A stretch of 64,000 nucleotides of DNA from Corynebacterium rhinophilum (GTDB lineage: Bacteria; Actinomycetota; Actinomycetes; Mycobacteriales; Mycobacteriaceae). Position numbers and translations under genes: made by a program. Positions within the stretch are counted from its first letter, which is position 1, and the number at the start of each line of letters is the position of its first letter. Under the pieces are notes generated by a model. The model searched no databases and was not told the DNA's origin. It saw only the letters and a program-made list of their open reading frames with translations. Below are positions 30,304 through 39,470 of the stretch, one piece after another. Location of the stretch: NCBI RefSeq assembly GCF_030227225.1, contig NZ_JASPHQ010000001.1, positions 123,712 to 187,711 of the forward strand, given 5' to 3'.

Positions 30304-30970
30304 CCTTGGAGGATAGCCAGTTGCCAAAGAACTGCGCTGCCTGCACCAGCACGATGATGATAAGCGTGGCCACGACGGTGACTTCCCACTCGAAGGCGCG
30401 GTAGCCGTAGACGATGGCGAAGTCACCCAGTCCGCCGCCGCCGACGTAGCCGGCCATGGCGGACATATCCACGATGGCGATAAACAGGAAGGTATAGCCC
30501 AGAATCAGCGGGCCGAGGGCCTCCGGGATAATCACGGAGGTAATGATCTTCCACGGTGAAGCACCCATGGCGCGGGCGGCCTCGATAACGCCTGGGTCGA
30601 TGGCCACGAGGTTTTGTTCCACCACGCGCGCTACGGAGAACGTGGCGGCGATGACCATCACGAAGGTGGCCGGTTCGCGGCCGATGGATCCGCCCATCAC
30701 GGCGACGGTGAGTGGCTGCGCAAACGCCAGCAAAATAATAAACGGGATGGGGCGAACGAAGTTCACCAGCAGGTTGACCACCAGGTAGACGGCCTTATTT
30801 TGCAGGATGCCGCCCGGGCGGGCGGTGTAGAGCAAGATGCCGAGCCCCAGGCCCAAAATGCCGGCGACGACGAGGGTGGTCGAGACCATGATGAGGGTGT
30901 CGACGATGGCATCGACAAGCGATCCGCCCAAGCGGTCCCAGTCGGCGGCGGCGAGATAGTTGACGTTCAT
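30290..30970 (-). CDS. metI: Methionine ABC transporter permease
   Basis: The 226-aa permease has five to six helices and the EAA loop ARAMGASPWKIITSVIIPEALGPLI that docks on the ATPase. It overlaps metN by four bases and forms the metQ-metN-metI importer of methionine and related compounds. An operator-like TAGACNAAGCGGT lies before metQ. Confidence 0.92.
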   Translation of the reverse strand: MNVNYLAAADWDRLGGSLVDAIVDTLIMVSTTLVVAGILGLGLGILLYTARPGGILQNKAVYLVVNLLVNFVRPIPFIILLAFAQPLTVAVMGGSIGREPATFVMVIAATFSVARVVEQNLVAIDPGVIEAARAMGASPWKIITSVIIPEALGPLILGYTFLFIAIVDMSAMAGYVGGGGLGDFAIVYGYRAFEWEVTVVATLIIIVLVQAAQFFGNWLSSKVMRR

Positions 30971-32004
30971 CGTTCAATCTCCTCAATTTGAGTGGTGGCA
31001 GATAGGGCGCGGTAGAACTCTTCGATGGCGGCGTCGTCACCGCTCAAGCGCACGGTGAGCTTGCCAAAGGAGTGCTGTTGCAAGGTGGTAATACCGCCGT
31101 GGACGACGGCGATGGATACGCCCGCATCCTTCAGCTTGGCGGCGGCGCCGAAGAAGCCGGATTCCTCGGTCAGGTTGATGGTAAACAGGCGGCCTTCATG
31201 AACGAGCAGGTCATCGGTTTCCACCACGTCGGGCTCATTGCGCAGCGAGGTAGCAACGAACTTGGCGGCCACGGCGGTCTGGGGATTGGAAAAGACCTGG
31301 TAGACGCTGCCTTGTTCTACGACGCGGCCATTTTCCATCACCGCAACCTTATCCGCGATGGAGCGCACGACCTCCATTTCGTGGGTAATGACCACGATGG
31401 TGATGCCGAGCTCCTTATTCACCCGGCGCAGCAGGTCGAGGACCTCCTGCGTGGTGGTGGGGTCGAGGGCGGACGTGGCTTCATCGGCAAGCAGCAGCGA
31501 AGGATTCGTGGCCAGGGCGCGCGCGATGCCCACGCGCTGCTTCTGGCCGCCGGAAAGCTGTTCCGGGTAGCTTTTCCCCTTATCTCCCAGGCCAACAAAA
31601 TCCAGCAGCTCCTGCACACGCTGTTGGCGCTCGCGCTTGCCGATGCCCTGCAACTGCAGCGGGTACTCAATATTGCCCGCCGCAGTGCGGGAGTTCATGA
31701 GGTTAAACTGCTGGAAGATCATGCCGATATTGCGGCGGATGCCGCGCAGCTTCTTTTCGGACATGCCGACGATATTCTGGCCATCGAGCAGCAGCTCGCC
31801 GGAGGTGGGCGTATCCAGGCCGTTGATCATGCGGACCAAGGTGGATTTGCCGGCGCCGGAGTAGCCGATGATGCCGATGATCTCGCCGGAATCGACGGTC
31901 AAGGAGACATCGTCAAGAGCTTTGACCTCGGCCTTTTTCTGTTGGAAGACCTTGGTGATATTGCGGAACTCAATGCGAGTGCCGTTCTGGGTGGAATCTG
32001 CCAC
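30967..32004 (-). CDS. metN: Methionine ABC transporter ATP-binding protein
   Basis: The protein has Walker A (GYSGAGKSTL), the signature LSGGQKQRVGIARAL, Walker B (LLLADEATSALDP) and a C-terminal NIL domain that binds methionine for feedback inhibition. I place the start at the GTG 32004, because AAGGA lies eight bases upstream, giving 345 aa; the frame is open to 32070 but that part is not conserved-looking. Confidence 0.9.
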   Translation of the reverse strand: MADSTQNGTRIEFRNITKVFQQKKAEVKALDDVSLTVDSGEIIGIIGYSGAGKSTLVRMINGLDTPTSGELLLDGQNIVGMSEKKLRGIRRNIGMIFQQFNLMNSRTAAGNIEYPLQLQGIGKRERQQRVQELLDFVGLGDKGKSYPEQLSGGQKQRVGIARALATNPSLLLADEATSALDPTTTQEVLDLLRRVNKELGITIVVITHEMEVVRSIADKVAVMENGRVVEQGSVYQVFSNPQTAVAAKFVATSLRNEPDVVETDDLLVHEGRLFTINLTEESGFFGAAAKLKDAGVSIAVVHGGITTLQQHSFGKLTVRLSGDDAAIEEFYRALSATTQIEEIER

Positions 32005-32076
32005 GGGTTGCGTCCTTAGTGAGGAAGTGCCAAACCCCGCCGGGGTGAAAACCGGCGGGGTAGAAGGCAAGGGTGA

Positions 32077-32940
32077 TTAGTCCAAATCTGCTTCGAGCTT
32101 GTCCAGGATTTCCTGGAGTTCTTCTGGGGTGCGCTCGACCTCGACGGAGGTACCTGCGGAGTCCTCGTCGACGCCCTTTTGTACCGCATCGGAGTGCCAC
32201 AGCTCGGCGAGCTTCTTGATGTCCTCGTTATCGGCGTCTTCCTCGCGAACGGCAAAGACGTTGATATAAGGCTCAGCCTCTTCGGAGTTCGGGTCATCCT
32301 GGAAGACGGCGGTGGCCGGGTCGATGCCGGCGCGCTCCAGGAAGGAGTTATTGATAATCGCCGGGGTGCCCTCGCCATGCGCGGATGGGGTCTGGGCTGC
32401 ATCGACCGGCACGACCTTGACCTTGGACTTCTTCTCATCGATGTCCAGCGGCGTTGGGGTGATAAGCCCGTCCTTCTTCAAGGTGATAAGGCCAGCCTGG
32501 ACCAGCACGTTGATGGCGCGGCCCTGGTTGGTGGAGTCATTCGGGATGGCAACTTCTTCGCCCTCAATGCCATCGAGGGAGTCGTGGCCCTTCCAGAACA
32601 GCGCCAGCGGCACGATTTCGGTGGCGACGATGGGGACCAGGTTGGTGCCATTGCCGTGGTTGTACTCGGCCAGGAACTTCAGGTGCTGGAAGTTATTGGT
32701 GTCCAGCTCGCCCTGGTTTAGGGCCTGGTTCGGGGTGTTGTAATCCGAGAAAGACTTGATGTCGATGTCGTAGCCGGCGTCCTTGGCTTCTTGCTCAAAG
32801 GCAACCCAGGCCTGCTTTGCATCATCGGTGGTGCCAACGGTGATGGTCTTGTCATCATCTGCGTCGGAGGAGCAGGCCACAAGGCTGGTGGCGGCGACGG
32901 TAACGGCGGCGGTAGCGGCCGCTGCGCGACGAATCTGCAT
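32077..32940 (-). CDS. metQ: Methionine-binding lipoprotein
   Basis: The NlpA-family solute-binding protein has a signal peptide with lipobox LVAC (Cys23), then the periplasmic-binding fold (ITVGTTDDAKQAWVAFEQEAKDAGYDIDIKSF...). It delivers methionine to MetN-MetI. It is the first gene of the metQNI operon and diverges from dnaE2. Length is 287 aa, typical. Confidence 0.93.
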   Translation of the reverse strand: MQIRRAAAATAAVTVAATSLVACSSDADDDKTITVGTTDDAKQAWVAFEQEAKDAGYDIDIKSFSDYNTPNQALNQGELDTNNFQHLKFLAEYNHGNGTNLVPIVATEIVPLALFWKGHDSLDGIEGEEVAIPNDSTNQGRAINVLVQAGLITLKKDGLITPTPLDIDEKKSKVKVVPVDAAQTPSAHGEGTPAIINNSFLERAGIDPATAVFQDDPNSEEAEPYINVFAVREEDADNEDIKKLAELWHSDAVQKGVDEDSAGTSVEVERTPEELQEILDKLEADLD

Positions 32941-33002
32941 GAGGTCCCCTTACATGTAGGAGTTTAAATAAATTGACCGTTTAGCAATCTAGCAATAAGC
33001 GA

Positions 33003-33015
33003 ACCGCTTTGTCTA
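33003..33015 (-). promoter_or_regulatory. TAGACAAAGCGGT, candidate McbR-type operator of metQNI
   Basis: On the minus strand this 13-mer matches the motif TAGACNAAGCGGT also found twice before metY. The left half equals that of the C. glutamicum McbR site TAGAC-N6-GTCTA. It lies 63 bases before metQ. Confidence 0.65.
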
Positions 33016-33044
33016 TTGAACGCGTCTCATCGTGCCGGGTTGTA

Positions 33045-33060
33045 TAGAACATTAATTCGA
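33045..33060. promoter_or_regulatory. LexA/SOS box before dnaE2
   Basis: TAGAACATTAATTCGA matches the actinobacterial SOS box TCGAAC-N4-GTTCGA at 10 of 12 fixed positions. It lies 17 bases before the dnaE2 start and overlaps a TATAGA-like -10 element, so LexA would block transcription there. Confidence 0.7.
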
Positions 33061-33076
33061 CATTACCCTGTGAAGG

Positions 33077-36000
33077 GTGAAATTTAATGGTGGAAAGGCG
33101 CTGCCGTGGTCGCGTTTAGAAAGGATACTATCCGGCAAGGACGCTGCCGCGCCCGTCGCCGTGCATCACCTCGGCGGCGGCGATGAGCCTGTCCAGCGCG
33201 GGTATTCCGCCGTGCCCTTTGCGGAGCTGCACGCGGTAAGCTCCTATAGCTTTCTCGACGGCGCCGCCGAGCCGGAAGAGCTGGTCGCCCGCGCCCTAGA
33301 GCTTGGCCTCGAGGGGCTGGCTGTTGTGGATCGGGATGGCTTCTACGGCCTGATGAAATTCGCGGAAGCCGCAGCTAGGGCCGGACTTTCGGCCATATAC
33401 GGCGCGGAGCTTTCCCTCGCGGAGGCCCCAGTGACCGTGCTGGCGCGCACGCCGGAAGGCTATCGCCGCCTCTCTCGCCTTATCGCCCGCGCGCGGATGG
33501 ATGCCGGGGAGAAAGGAGGCGTTGCCTACCCGCCCCTAGACGCCGTGGCGCGTGAGCTAGAAGAGGAGTGCTTTTTCCTGCTGGGGTGGGAGGCTATACA
33601 AAAAATCGATCACGTTCTCGAAAGAATAAAAATAGACAGCATAGTTCTCGAATATGCGTGCACAATGTCTCCCGAAGATGCGGATCACCACAGTTTCCTG
33701 GATAAGTACAATAATCTCCGCGCCATCGCAACCGCTCGACCTGCGGCAGCAACGCGCGACCAGGTAAGGCTCGCCGCCGCTAAACGCGCCTTGGCGCACC
33801 GCCAATCCTTAGAGGAAGCCGCACCGGATGCCCACCCGATGGGCGCAGGCTGGATGCGCTCCGGCGAGCAGATGGCCCAGTTGCTTCCCGGCCGGCCCGA
33901 GCTTATCGCCGAAACCGTGCGCCTTGCCCGCGAGTGTTCCTTTACCTGGGGTGCACTTGCGCCCAACCTGCCGGACTTTGTCGTCCCGGAGGGGCATACC
34001 GAGATGAGCTGGCTCGAACACGAGGTGTGGCGGCGCGGTAAAAAGCGCTACGCCTCGCGCCCGCCCGAAATACAGGCCAAGGCGAAAAAGCAGATGCGGC
34101 ACGAGCTGGGCATCATCAAGCAGCTGGGCTTTCCGGGCTATTTCCTCATCGTCTGCGACCTGGTGGATTTCTGCCGCCAGGAAAATATCCTCTGTCAGGG
34201 GCGCGGCTCGGCAGCTAATTCCGCCGTCTGTTTCGCGCTGGGCATTACCAACGCCGAGCCCATTTCGGCGCAGCTGCTCTTCGAGCGCTTCCTGTCGCCG
34301 GATCGCGATGGCCCGCCCGATATCGACATCGACATCGAATCCGGCCGGCGCGAGGAGGTCATCCAATACGTCTATCGCACCCACGGCCGCGACCGCGCCG
34401 CACAGGTGGCTAACGTCATTACCTACCGCCGCAAGGGTGCTACCCGCGACGCCGCCCGCGCGCTGGGCTACCCACAGGGCTCGGCCGATGCGTGGTCGAA
34501 GGGCATAGCCGAGCCGCCTGCCGATGTCTCCTTACTCGCCGAGCAATTCCTCGACCAGCCGCGCCACCTCGGCATCCACTCCGGCGGCATGGTCTTATGT
34601 GACCGGCCAATCGCGGACGTGGTGCCGATGGAATGGGCCCGCATGGAAGGCCGCTCCGTGCTGCAATGGGATAAGGACGATTGCGCCGCCGCCGGGCTGG
34701 TGAAATTCGACCTGCTGGGCCTCGGCATGCTGGAGGCGCTGCACCACATGATCGATGCCGTGCGCACCACCACCGGCCGCGAGGTGCGCCTGTGGGAACT
34801 CGACCTAGCCGAGCCCGCTGTCTATGACATGCTCTGCCGCGCTGATGCCGTCGGCGTCTTCCAAGTGGAGTCCCGCGCGCAGCTGGCCACGCTGCCGCGG
34901 CTCAAACCGCGCTGTTTCTTCGACCTTGTGGTGGAGGTCGCGCTCATTCGCCCCGGCCCCATCCAGGGCGGTTCCGTGCACCCCTACCTGCGCCGGCGCG
35001 ATAGCCTCGAGCCCGTGACCTATGACCACCCGGTGCTGGAGAAATCGCTGGGTAAAACCCTGGGCATCCCGCTTTTTCAAGAGCAATTGATGCAGATTGC
35101 GGTGGATGCCGCCGGTTTTACCGGCGCCGAGGCCGATGACCTGCGCCGCGCCATGGGTTCGAAGCGCTCACCGGCCAAGATGGCCGCGCTGCGCAGCCGC
35201 TTTTTCGAGGGCCTGCGCGCCACCAACGGCATCGACGGTGAAGTCGCGGAGAAGCTCTGGGCCAAGATCACCGCCTTTGCCGCCTACGGTTTCCCGGAAT
35301 CGCACTCGCAGTCCTTCGCCTCGCTGGTGTATTTTTCCGCGTGGTTCAAGCACCACTACCCGGCGGAGTTCTGCGTGGGCTTGCTGCGCGCGCAGCCCAT
35401 GGGCTTTTATTCGCCGCAGTCGCTCATTCAGGATGCCCGGCGCCACGGCGTGCGCGTGCTGCCGGTGAGCATCAATGATTCCGGCGCGCAGGCCAGGGCG
35501 CTGCCCACCGGCGAGATCCGGTTGGGCCTCAACCTCATCAAGGGGCTGGGGGACAAGGCCGCCGAGCGCGTGGAGGCCACAGCGCCTTTTAGCACCGTCT
35601 CCGATCTGTCGCGCCGGGCGGATCTTAGCGTGGAGCAGGTGGAGGCGCTGGCCACGGCGGGGGCGCTGGAGTGCTTGGGGTTGGAGCGCCGCCAAGCGCT
35701 TTGGCAGGCTGGCGTCGCCGCCACCGAGCGCGAGGGCATGCTGCCCGGCACCTCCGCGCTCGCCTCACCGCACCTGCCCGGCATGTCGGTGTTCGAGCTG
35801 ATGGCTACCGATGTCGCCGCTACCGGCGTCACCCACGATAAGCAGCCTATGGAGCTAGTCAGGGCCGCGCTTGGCGATGTCCTGCCTTCCTCCCGCCTTC
35901 CCCACGTCCCCGATGGCACCCGCGTGCGCATCGCCGGCATCATTACGCACCGCCAGCGCCCGCGCACCGCCTCCGGCCTGACCTTTTTGGGAGTGGAGGA

Positions 36001-36196
36001 TGAAACCGGACTGATGAACGTGATGGTCTCGCCCGGGCTGTGGTCCCGCCAGAAGGTGCTCGCCCGTACCGCCCGCGCGCTTATCATCCGCGGCATCGTG
36101 CAAAACGCCACCGGCGCGGTAAGCGTGGTCGCGGATAAGCTCGAGCCGCTGGACTTTGGTGATTTCCTCTCGCGCGGCTCCCGGGATTTCCGCTAG
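33077..36196 (+). CDS. dnaE2: Error-prone DNA polymerase DnaE2
   Basis: The C-family polymerase used for SOS translesion synthesis has an N-terminal PHP domain (FAELHAVSSYSFLDGAAEPEELV), palm motifs with catalytic aspartates (GPPDIDIDIESGRREE), HhH and C-terminal OB domain (IAGIITHRQRPRTASGLTFLGVEDE). The early motif LPWSRLERILSGKD supports the GTG at 33077. Length is 1039 aa, within the family range. A short AT-rich stretch (33592-33718) inside the PHP region stands out from the rest. It works with ImuA/ImuB. Confidence 0.94.
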   Translation: MKFNGGKALPWSRLERILSGKDAAAPVAVHHLGGGDEPVQRGYSAVPFAELHAVSSYSFLDGAAEPEELVARALELGLEGLAVVDRDGFYGLMKFAEAAARAGLSAIYGAELSLAEAPVTVLARTPEGYRRLSRLIARARMDAGEKGGVAYPPLDAVARELEEECFFLLGWEAIQKIDHVLERIKIDSIVLEYACTMSPEDADHHSFLDKYNNLRAIATARPAAATRDQVRLAAAKRALAHRQSLEEAAPDAHPMGAGWMRSGEQMAQLLPGRPELIAETVRLARECSFTWGALAPNLPDFVVPEGHTEMSWLEHEVWRRGKKRYASRPPEIQAKAKKQMRHELGIIKQLGFPGYFLIVCDLVDFCRQENILCQGRGSAANSAVCFALGITNAEPISAQLLFERFLSPDRDGPPDIDIDIESGRREEVIQYVYRTHGRDRAAQVANVITYRRKGATRDAARALGYPQGSADAWSKGIAEPPADVSLLAEQFLDQPRHLGIHSGGMVLCDRPIADVVPMEWARMEGRSVLQWDKDDCAAAGLVKFDLLGLGMLEALHHMIDAVRTTTGREVRLWELDLAEPAVYDMLCRADAVGVFQVESRAQLATLPRLKPRCFFDLVVEVALIRPGPIQGGSVHPYLRRRDSLEPVTYDHPVLEKSLGKTLGIPLFQEQLMQIAVDAAGFTGAEADDLRRAMGSKRSPAKMAALRSRFFEGLRATNGIDGEVAEKLWAKITAFAAYGFPESHSQSFASLVYFSAWFKHHYPAEFCVGLLRAQPMGFYSPQSLIQDARRHGVRVLPVSINDSGAQARALPTGEIRLGLNLIKGLGDKAAERVEATAPFSTVSDLSRRADLSVEQVEALATAGALECLGLERRQALWQAGVAATEREGMLPGTSALASPHLPGMSVFELMATDVAATGVTHDKQPMELVRAALGDVLPSSRLPHVPDGTRVRIAGIITHRQRPRTASGLTFLGVEDETGLMNVMVSPGLWSRQKVLARTARALIIRGIVQNATGAVSVVADKLEPLDFGDFLSRGSRDFR

Positions 36197-36287
36197 TTTT
36201 CTCCGCATCGAAGCCCAAAAGCGGTGGCCAGGCCGAGAAAAACATCGCCGGCCGGTACTAGACGCCGGCGGCGAGTTAGTTAGCCAT

Positions 36288-36302
36288 TAGGAATTCTTCC
36301 TA
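36288..36302. repeat. TAGGAA-TTC-TTCCTA inverted repeat
   Basis: A perfect 6-bp-arm dyad lies between the ends of dnaE2 and the XRE gene. A CGCCGGC/GCCGGCG pair just before it (about 36246-36270) could form the dnaE2 terminator stem. The 165-base gap holds nothing else I can support. Confidence 0.35.
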
Positions 36303-36361
36303 TAGATTTCCGTGGACGTAGGTCAAAGTACTGCATAAACCCAACATAATGACAAGGTTTT

Positions 36362-36580
36362 CTATTCCACTTCGAAGATATCGCCCGGCTGGCAGTCCAG
36401 TGCCGCACACAGTGCTGCAAGGGTGTTAAAGCGTACGGCCTTGGCGCGATTATTCTTCAGAACGGACAGGTTAACTGGGGTGATACCTACCTCTTTGGCG
36501 AGCGCCGCTCCGGTAATACCGCGCTCTTCCATTATCCGGTCGAGGTGGCAGATCACCTGGGGTTCTTGCTCCTCAGACAA
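36362..36580 (-). CDS. XRE-family helix-turn-helix regulator (YozG-like)
   Basis: The small Cro/CI-type DNA-binding protein has the core ICHLDRIMEERGITGAALAKEVGITPVNLSVLKNNRAKAVRFNTLAALCAALDCQPGDIFEVE, which fits the YozG-like group usually encoded with a DUF2975 membrane protein. The TTG at 36580 has AGGAGG nine bases upstream and gives 72 aa; the GTG at 36556 (64 aa) matches the usual N-terminus equally well. The start overlaps the end of the DUF2975 gene. It probably binds the TCGATA-type repeats upstream of that gene. Confidence 0.82.
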   Translation of the reverse strand: MSEEQEPQVICHLDRIMEERGITGAALAKEVGITPVNLSVLKNNRAKAVRFNTLAALCAALDCQPGDIFEVE

Positions 36581-37121
36581 GGCCTTCAACCTCCTCTTCG
36601 AGCTTGCTGCCGCGCTTGATGGCAACTGAGAAGAGCTGGAGAGTGCAGACAAAAAGGTAGGGCAGCGCAAGCTCGCCTAATGGGGTTCCGCTCTGGTTGG
36701 CCCACCAGTCAATGTCGAGCTGCGAGGAAGCCCAGTTATTGCCCATACCTTCGAGTGGGAAGCGTCCGATAAACCAGACAAGGATTCCGATGGTCATGCC
36801 GTTAAGAAAGCGGATGTTTTTCGTATTGAAAACCTGCCCACGAAGCATCGGTTTGACCAAACGGTAGGCAAAGAACGCGATAATCAAGATTCCTGCAATC
36901 TTGACGACGAGCCCCGCAGTGAGCATCCAGAATGGCCCGCCGTCGAGGTTGTGCTTGCTTAGGCCTTCCGGGATGGCCGCACTCAGTGCGGTGGAAAAGC
37001 GTCCGGTGACAAGGTCGCGCAGGTAGGTGGGGCCGAGGATGATAATGGTGAACAGGCAGAGGGCGGCCGCCGCGTTAATTTCGCGTCGCTCAGCTTGAGA
37101 GGTGGGCTGTGGGGTGGTCAT
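36573..37121 (-). CDS. DUF2975 domain membrane protein
   Basis: The 182-aa protein has four predicted helices (about residues 18-36, 58-82, 98-117, 143-165). Family proteins pair with a small XRE regulator, as here, and their role is unknown. It is the first gene of the two-gene operon, whose promoter region holds several inverted TCGATA repeats. Confidence 0.82.
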   Translation of the reverse strand: MTTPQPTSQAERREINAAAALCLFTIIILGPTYLRDLVTGRFSTALSAAIPEGLSKHNLDGGPFWMLTAGLVVKIAGILIIAFFAYRLVKPMLRGQVFNTKNIRFLNGMTIGILVWFIGRFPLEGMGNNWASSQLDIDWWANQSGTPLGELALPYLFVCTLQLFSVAIKRGSKLEEEVEGLV

Positions 37122-37134
37122 GACAATCCTTTCC

Positions 37135-37193
37135 GTCGATTCCTTATCGACTTTCGATGTTGTCGTAATTCGATAATATCGACTAACGATAAG
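37135..37193. promoter_or_regulatory. Cluster of TCGATA/TATCGA operator repeats
   Basis: GTCGAT-N5-ATCGAC (37135-37151), TATCGA-CTT-TCGATG (37145-37159), the perfect TCGATA-A-TATCGA (37170-37182) and a further ACGATAAG half-site overlap in about 60 bases between the DUF2975/XRE genes and the PH-domain genes. The XRE protein is the obvious candidate binder. Confidence 0.7.
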
Positions 37194-37233
37194 TTGCGCA
37201 AGGGTGCGAGACCGATTGCTACTGTCAGTAGCT

Positions 37234-37695
37234 ATGAGCGAAGAAATGAACCCCGTCTCGCCGCGTTTGGTGAAGGTGCGCTACATCCGCCACCTGGGCT
37301 GGACGGTTATTTCCGCCGCGGCGGCCGCAGCGGCAGGGTACTGGTGGACCCCGTGGTTCTACTGGGCGGCGGGGCTCTTCACCGTCCTCTTTTTCTGGCT
37401 GCTCTGGCTCATTCCGGCCCAAGTGCGCCGCATGGGCTGGTGCGAAACCGACGATGAGCTGCTCATTACGCGCGGCAAGCTGTGGCATTCTTTCACCGTT
37501 GTGCCCTACGGCCGCATCCAGTTCGTGGACGTGACTGCCGGCCCCCTCGAGCGCGCCTTCGGGCTCAAGGAGCTGCAGCTGCACACCGCCTCCGCAACCA
37601 CGGACGCCACGGTGAAGGGTTTGGACGCCCCGCTTGCCGATGCCCTCCGCACCCGCCTCACCCACCACGCCCGCGAACGGATGAGCGGGCTATGA
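37234..37695 (+). CDS. PH domain-containing membrane protein (YdbS-like)
   Basis: The 153-aa protein has two closely spaced helices (about residues 20-60) and one bacterial PH domain (bPH2; GWCETDDELLITRGKLWHSFTVVPYGRIQFVDVTAGPLERAFGL). It is encoded with a larger bPH2 protein, as ydbS-ydbT in Bacillus, where the pair is linked to envelope defence. I start at ATG 37234 (MSEEMNPVSPR). The stop overlaps the next start (ATGA). Confidence 0.85.
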   Translation: MSEEMNPVSPRLVKVRYIRHLGWTVISAAAAAAAGYWWTPWFYWAAGLFTVLFFWLLWLIPAQVRRMGWCETDDELLITRGKLWHSFTVVPYGRIQFVDVTAGPLERAFGLKELQLHTASATTDATVKGLDAPLADALRTRLTHHARERMSGL

Positions 37696-38993
37696 GTTAC
37701 CACCGCGTCCACCGCTTGACCCCGCTGCTGCAGCTGTGGTCGGTCATCCTGGCCGTCATCGCGGCTTTTGCCTTAAACGTCAATATGGAGGCGCTGCGCG
37801 GAATCTTTGCCTTCGTTACCGGCGAACACAGCGCCGCGGACCTGCGCGATATCGGCCTCGCCCTAGCCGGATTCATTGCAGTATGCGCAGTGGTCTGGCT
37901 CGTATCCGGCGTGTGGTGGCGCCAGATGGGCTACCGGCTGGGCGAGGAGGAACTCACCTTGCGCCGCGGGGTTATTTCGAAGCAGCAGCGCACCGCGCGC
38001 TATGACCGCACGCAGGCGGTCGACGTCGTCGAGCCCGTTATCGCCCGCCTTTTCCGGCTCGCAGCCGTGCGCGTGGAAACGGCCGGCGGGCAGTCGTCCG
38101 CCATCGAAATCGCCTTCCTGAAAAAGCGCGATGCCGAGGCCCTGCGCGCCGAAATCCTCTCCCGCGTCCACGGCGAGCCGCGGGAGCGGCCGACTGAGGA
38201 GCAGCCAGCCGAAGAAGAGGACAACGTCCTTATCCCCGAAATCCCCATCGCGCGTTCCCTGGCCGCGGCCGCTTTGCACGTGTCCACGATCGTCCTCATT
38301 GCGGCCCTTGTATTCCTCGTGGTCACACCGATGTCCCTGACCATCACGCTGCCTATCCTTTTGGCCACCGTCCCGCGCGCCTGGAACGTGATTGACTCCT
38401 CGTGGCGCTATACCGCCAGCCTTGAGGATGGCGTGCTCAATATCACCTACGGCCTTGCCGATCGCCGCCGCCAAAACATCCGCCTCGAGCGCATCCACGC
38501 CGTCCAAGTCACCCAGCCCTTCCTGTGGCGGCCCTTCGACTGGTACGAAACGCGCGTGTCGGTCGCCGGCTACGGCGGCATGGCCAGCGGCGAGGGATCG
38601 GGATCGACGCGCATCGTGCCCGTCGGCAAGCGCAGCCAAGCCCGGCAATTCCTGCCCGCCGACGCCGCCCCGACCTATGCCTCGCCCGCGCGCGCCAAAT
38701 GGGTCTCGCCCATCGATTACCGGCAGCAAACCGTCGCGCTGACCGGCGACTATGTCATCGTGCGCGCCGGCCGCTTCAACCGCCGCGTCCAAGCCATCGA
38801 GCTGCGCCACATCCAGGAACTCACCCTGCGCCGCGGCCCGATATCCCAGCTGCTCGGCCTAGCCACGGTGGAGCTCGACCTCCTGCAGGGGCCCGTGTCC
38901 ATGGCGGCGCGCAACCTCGCGCTTGCCGATGCCCACGCGCTGCTTAACCGCCTGCGCTCCCGCGACCTGCCAGAACTTACACCGCTCCCTTAA
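37692..38993 (+). CDS. PH domain-containing membrane protein (YdbT-like)
   Basis: The 433-aa protein has several bPH2 domains (YRLGEEELTLRRGVISKQQRTARYDRTQAVDVVEP; TASLEDGVLNITYGLADRRRQNIRLERIHAVQVTQPFLWR; DYVIVRAGRFNRRVQAIELRHIQELTLRRGPISQLLGLATVELD) and membrane helices near residues 13-35, 55-75 and 195-230. It is coupled to the smaller PH-domain gene. The 3' end overlaps the converging trmL by 17 bases. Confidence 0.86.
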   Translation: MSYHRVHRLTPLLQLWSVILAVIAAFALNVNMEALRGIFAFVTGEHSAADLRDIGLALAGFIAVCAVVWLVSGVWWRQMGYRLGEEELTLRRGVISKQQRTARYDRTQAVDVVEPVIARLFRLAAVRVETAGGQSSAIEIAFLKKRDAEALRAEILSRVHGEPRERPTEEQPAEEEDNVLIPEIPIARSLAAAALHVSTIVLIAALVFLVVTPMSLTITLPILLATVPRAWNVIDSSWRYTASLEDGVLNITYGLADRRRQNIRLERIHAVQVTQPFLWRPFDWYETRVSVAGYGGMASGEGSGSTRIVPVGKRSQARQFLPADAAPTYASPARAKWVSPIDYRQQTVALTGDYVIVRAGRFNRRVQAIELRHIQELTLRRGPISQLLGLATVELDLLQGPVSMAARNLALADAHALLNRLRSRDLPELTPLP

Positions 38994-39447
38994 AACCAAG
39001 CTGGCGCCACGCCTCAAAGACCGCGGTAGACGCGGAGTTGGAGAGGTTCATCGAGCGCCTGGCCGGGATCATCGGAATGCGCACCTGATCGGTGATGCGC
39101 GGATGGTTGACATGCTCATCTGGCAGGCCGGTCGGCTCCGTGCCAAAGAGCAGCACGTCGCCGTCCTGGTACTCAACCTCCGTAAACCACTTATCCGTAT
39201 GCGTGGTAAAGGCGAAAAAGCGCGCGCCGGGCAGTGCCTCCATGCACGCGTCGAAATCCTTGTGGATCTGCACATCTGCCAGGTCGTGATAATCCAGCCC
39301 GGCGCGCTTTAAGTGCTTATCGTCAAAATTAAACCCCAGCGGCTCAATCAGGTGCAGGCTCGCGCCTGTCACCGCCGCGGTGCGAATGGCATTGCCGGTA
39401 TTGGTCGGGATGACGGGATTATCAAAGACGATGTGCAGCTGGCTCAT
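38977..39447 (-). CDS. trmL: tRNA (cytidine(34)-2'-O)-methyltransferase
   Basis: The SpoU/TrmH-fold methyltransferase of 156 aa methylates the wobble ribose of certain leucine tRNAs. SPOUT motifs are visible: [30 protein letters not shown] near the N-terminus and [13 protein letters not shown] and [27 protein letters not shown] at the C-terminus. It is divergent from folD. Confidence 0.92.
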   Translation of the reverse strand: MSQLHIVFDNPVIPTNTGNAIRTAAVTGASLHLIEPLGFNFDDKHLKRAGLDYHDLADVQIHKDFDACMEALPGARFFAFTTHTDKWFTEVEYQDGDVLLFGTEPTGLPDEHVNHPRITDQVRIPMIPARRSMNLSNSASTAVFEAWRQLGFKGAV

Positions 39448-39470
39448 GCCTTCAGTCTAGGATGGGGGCT

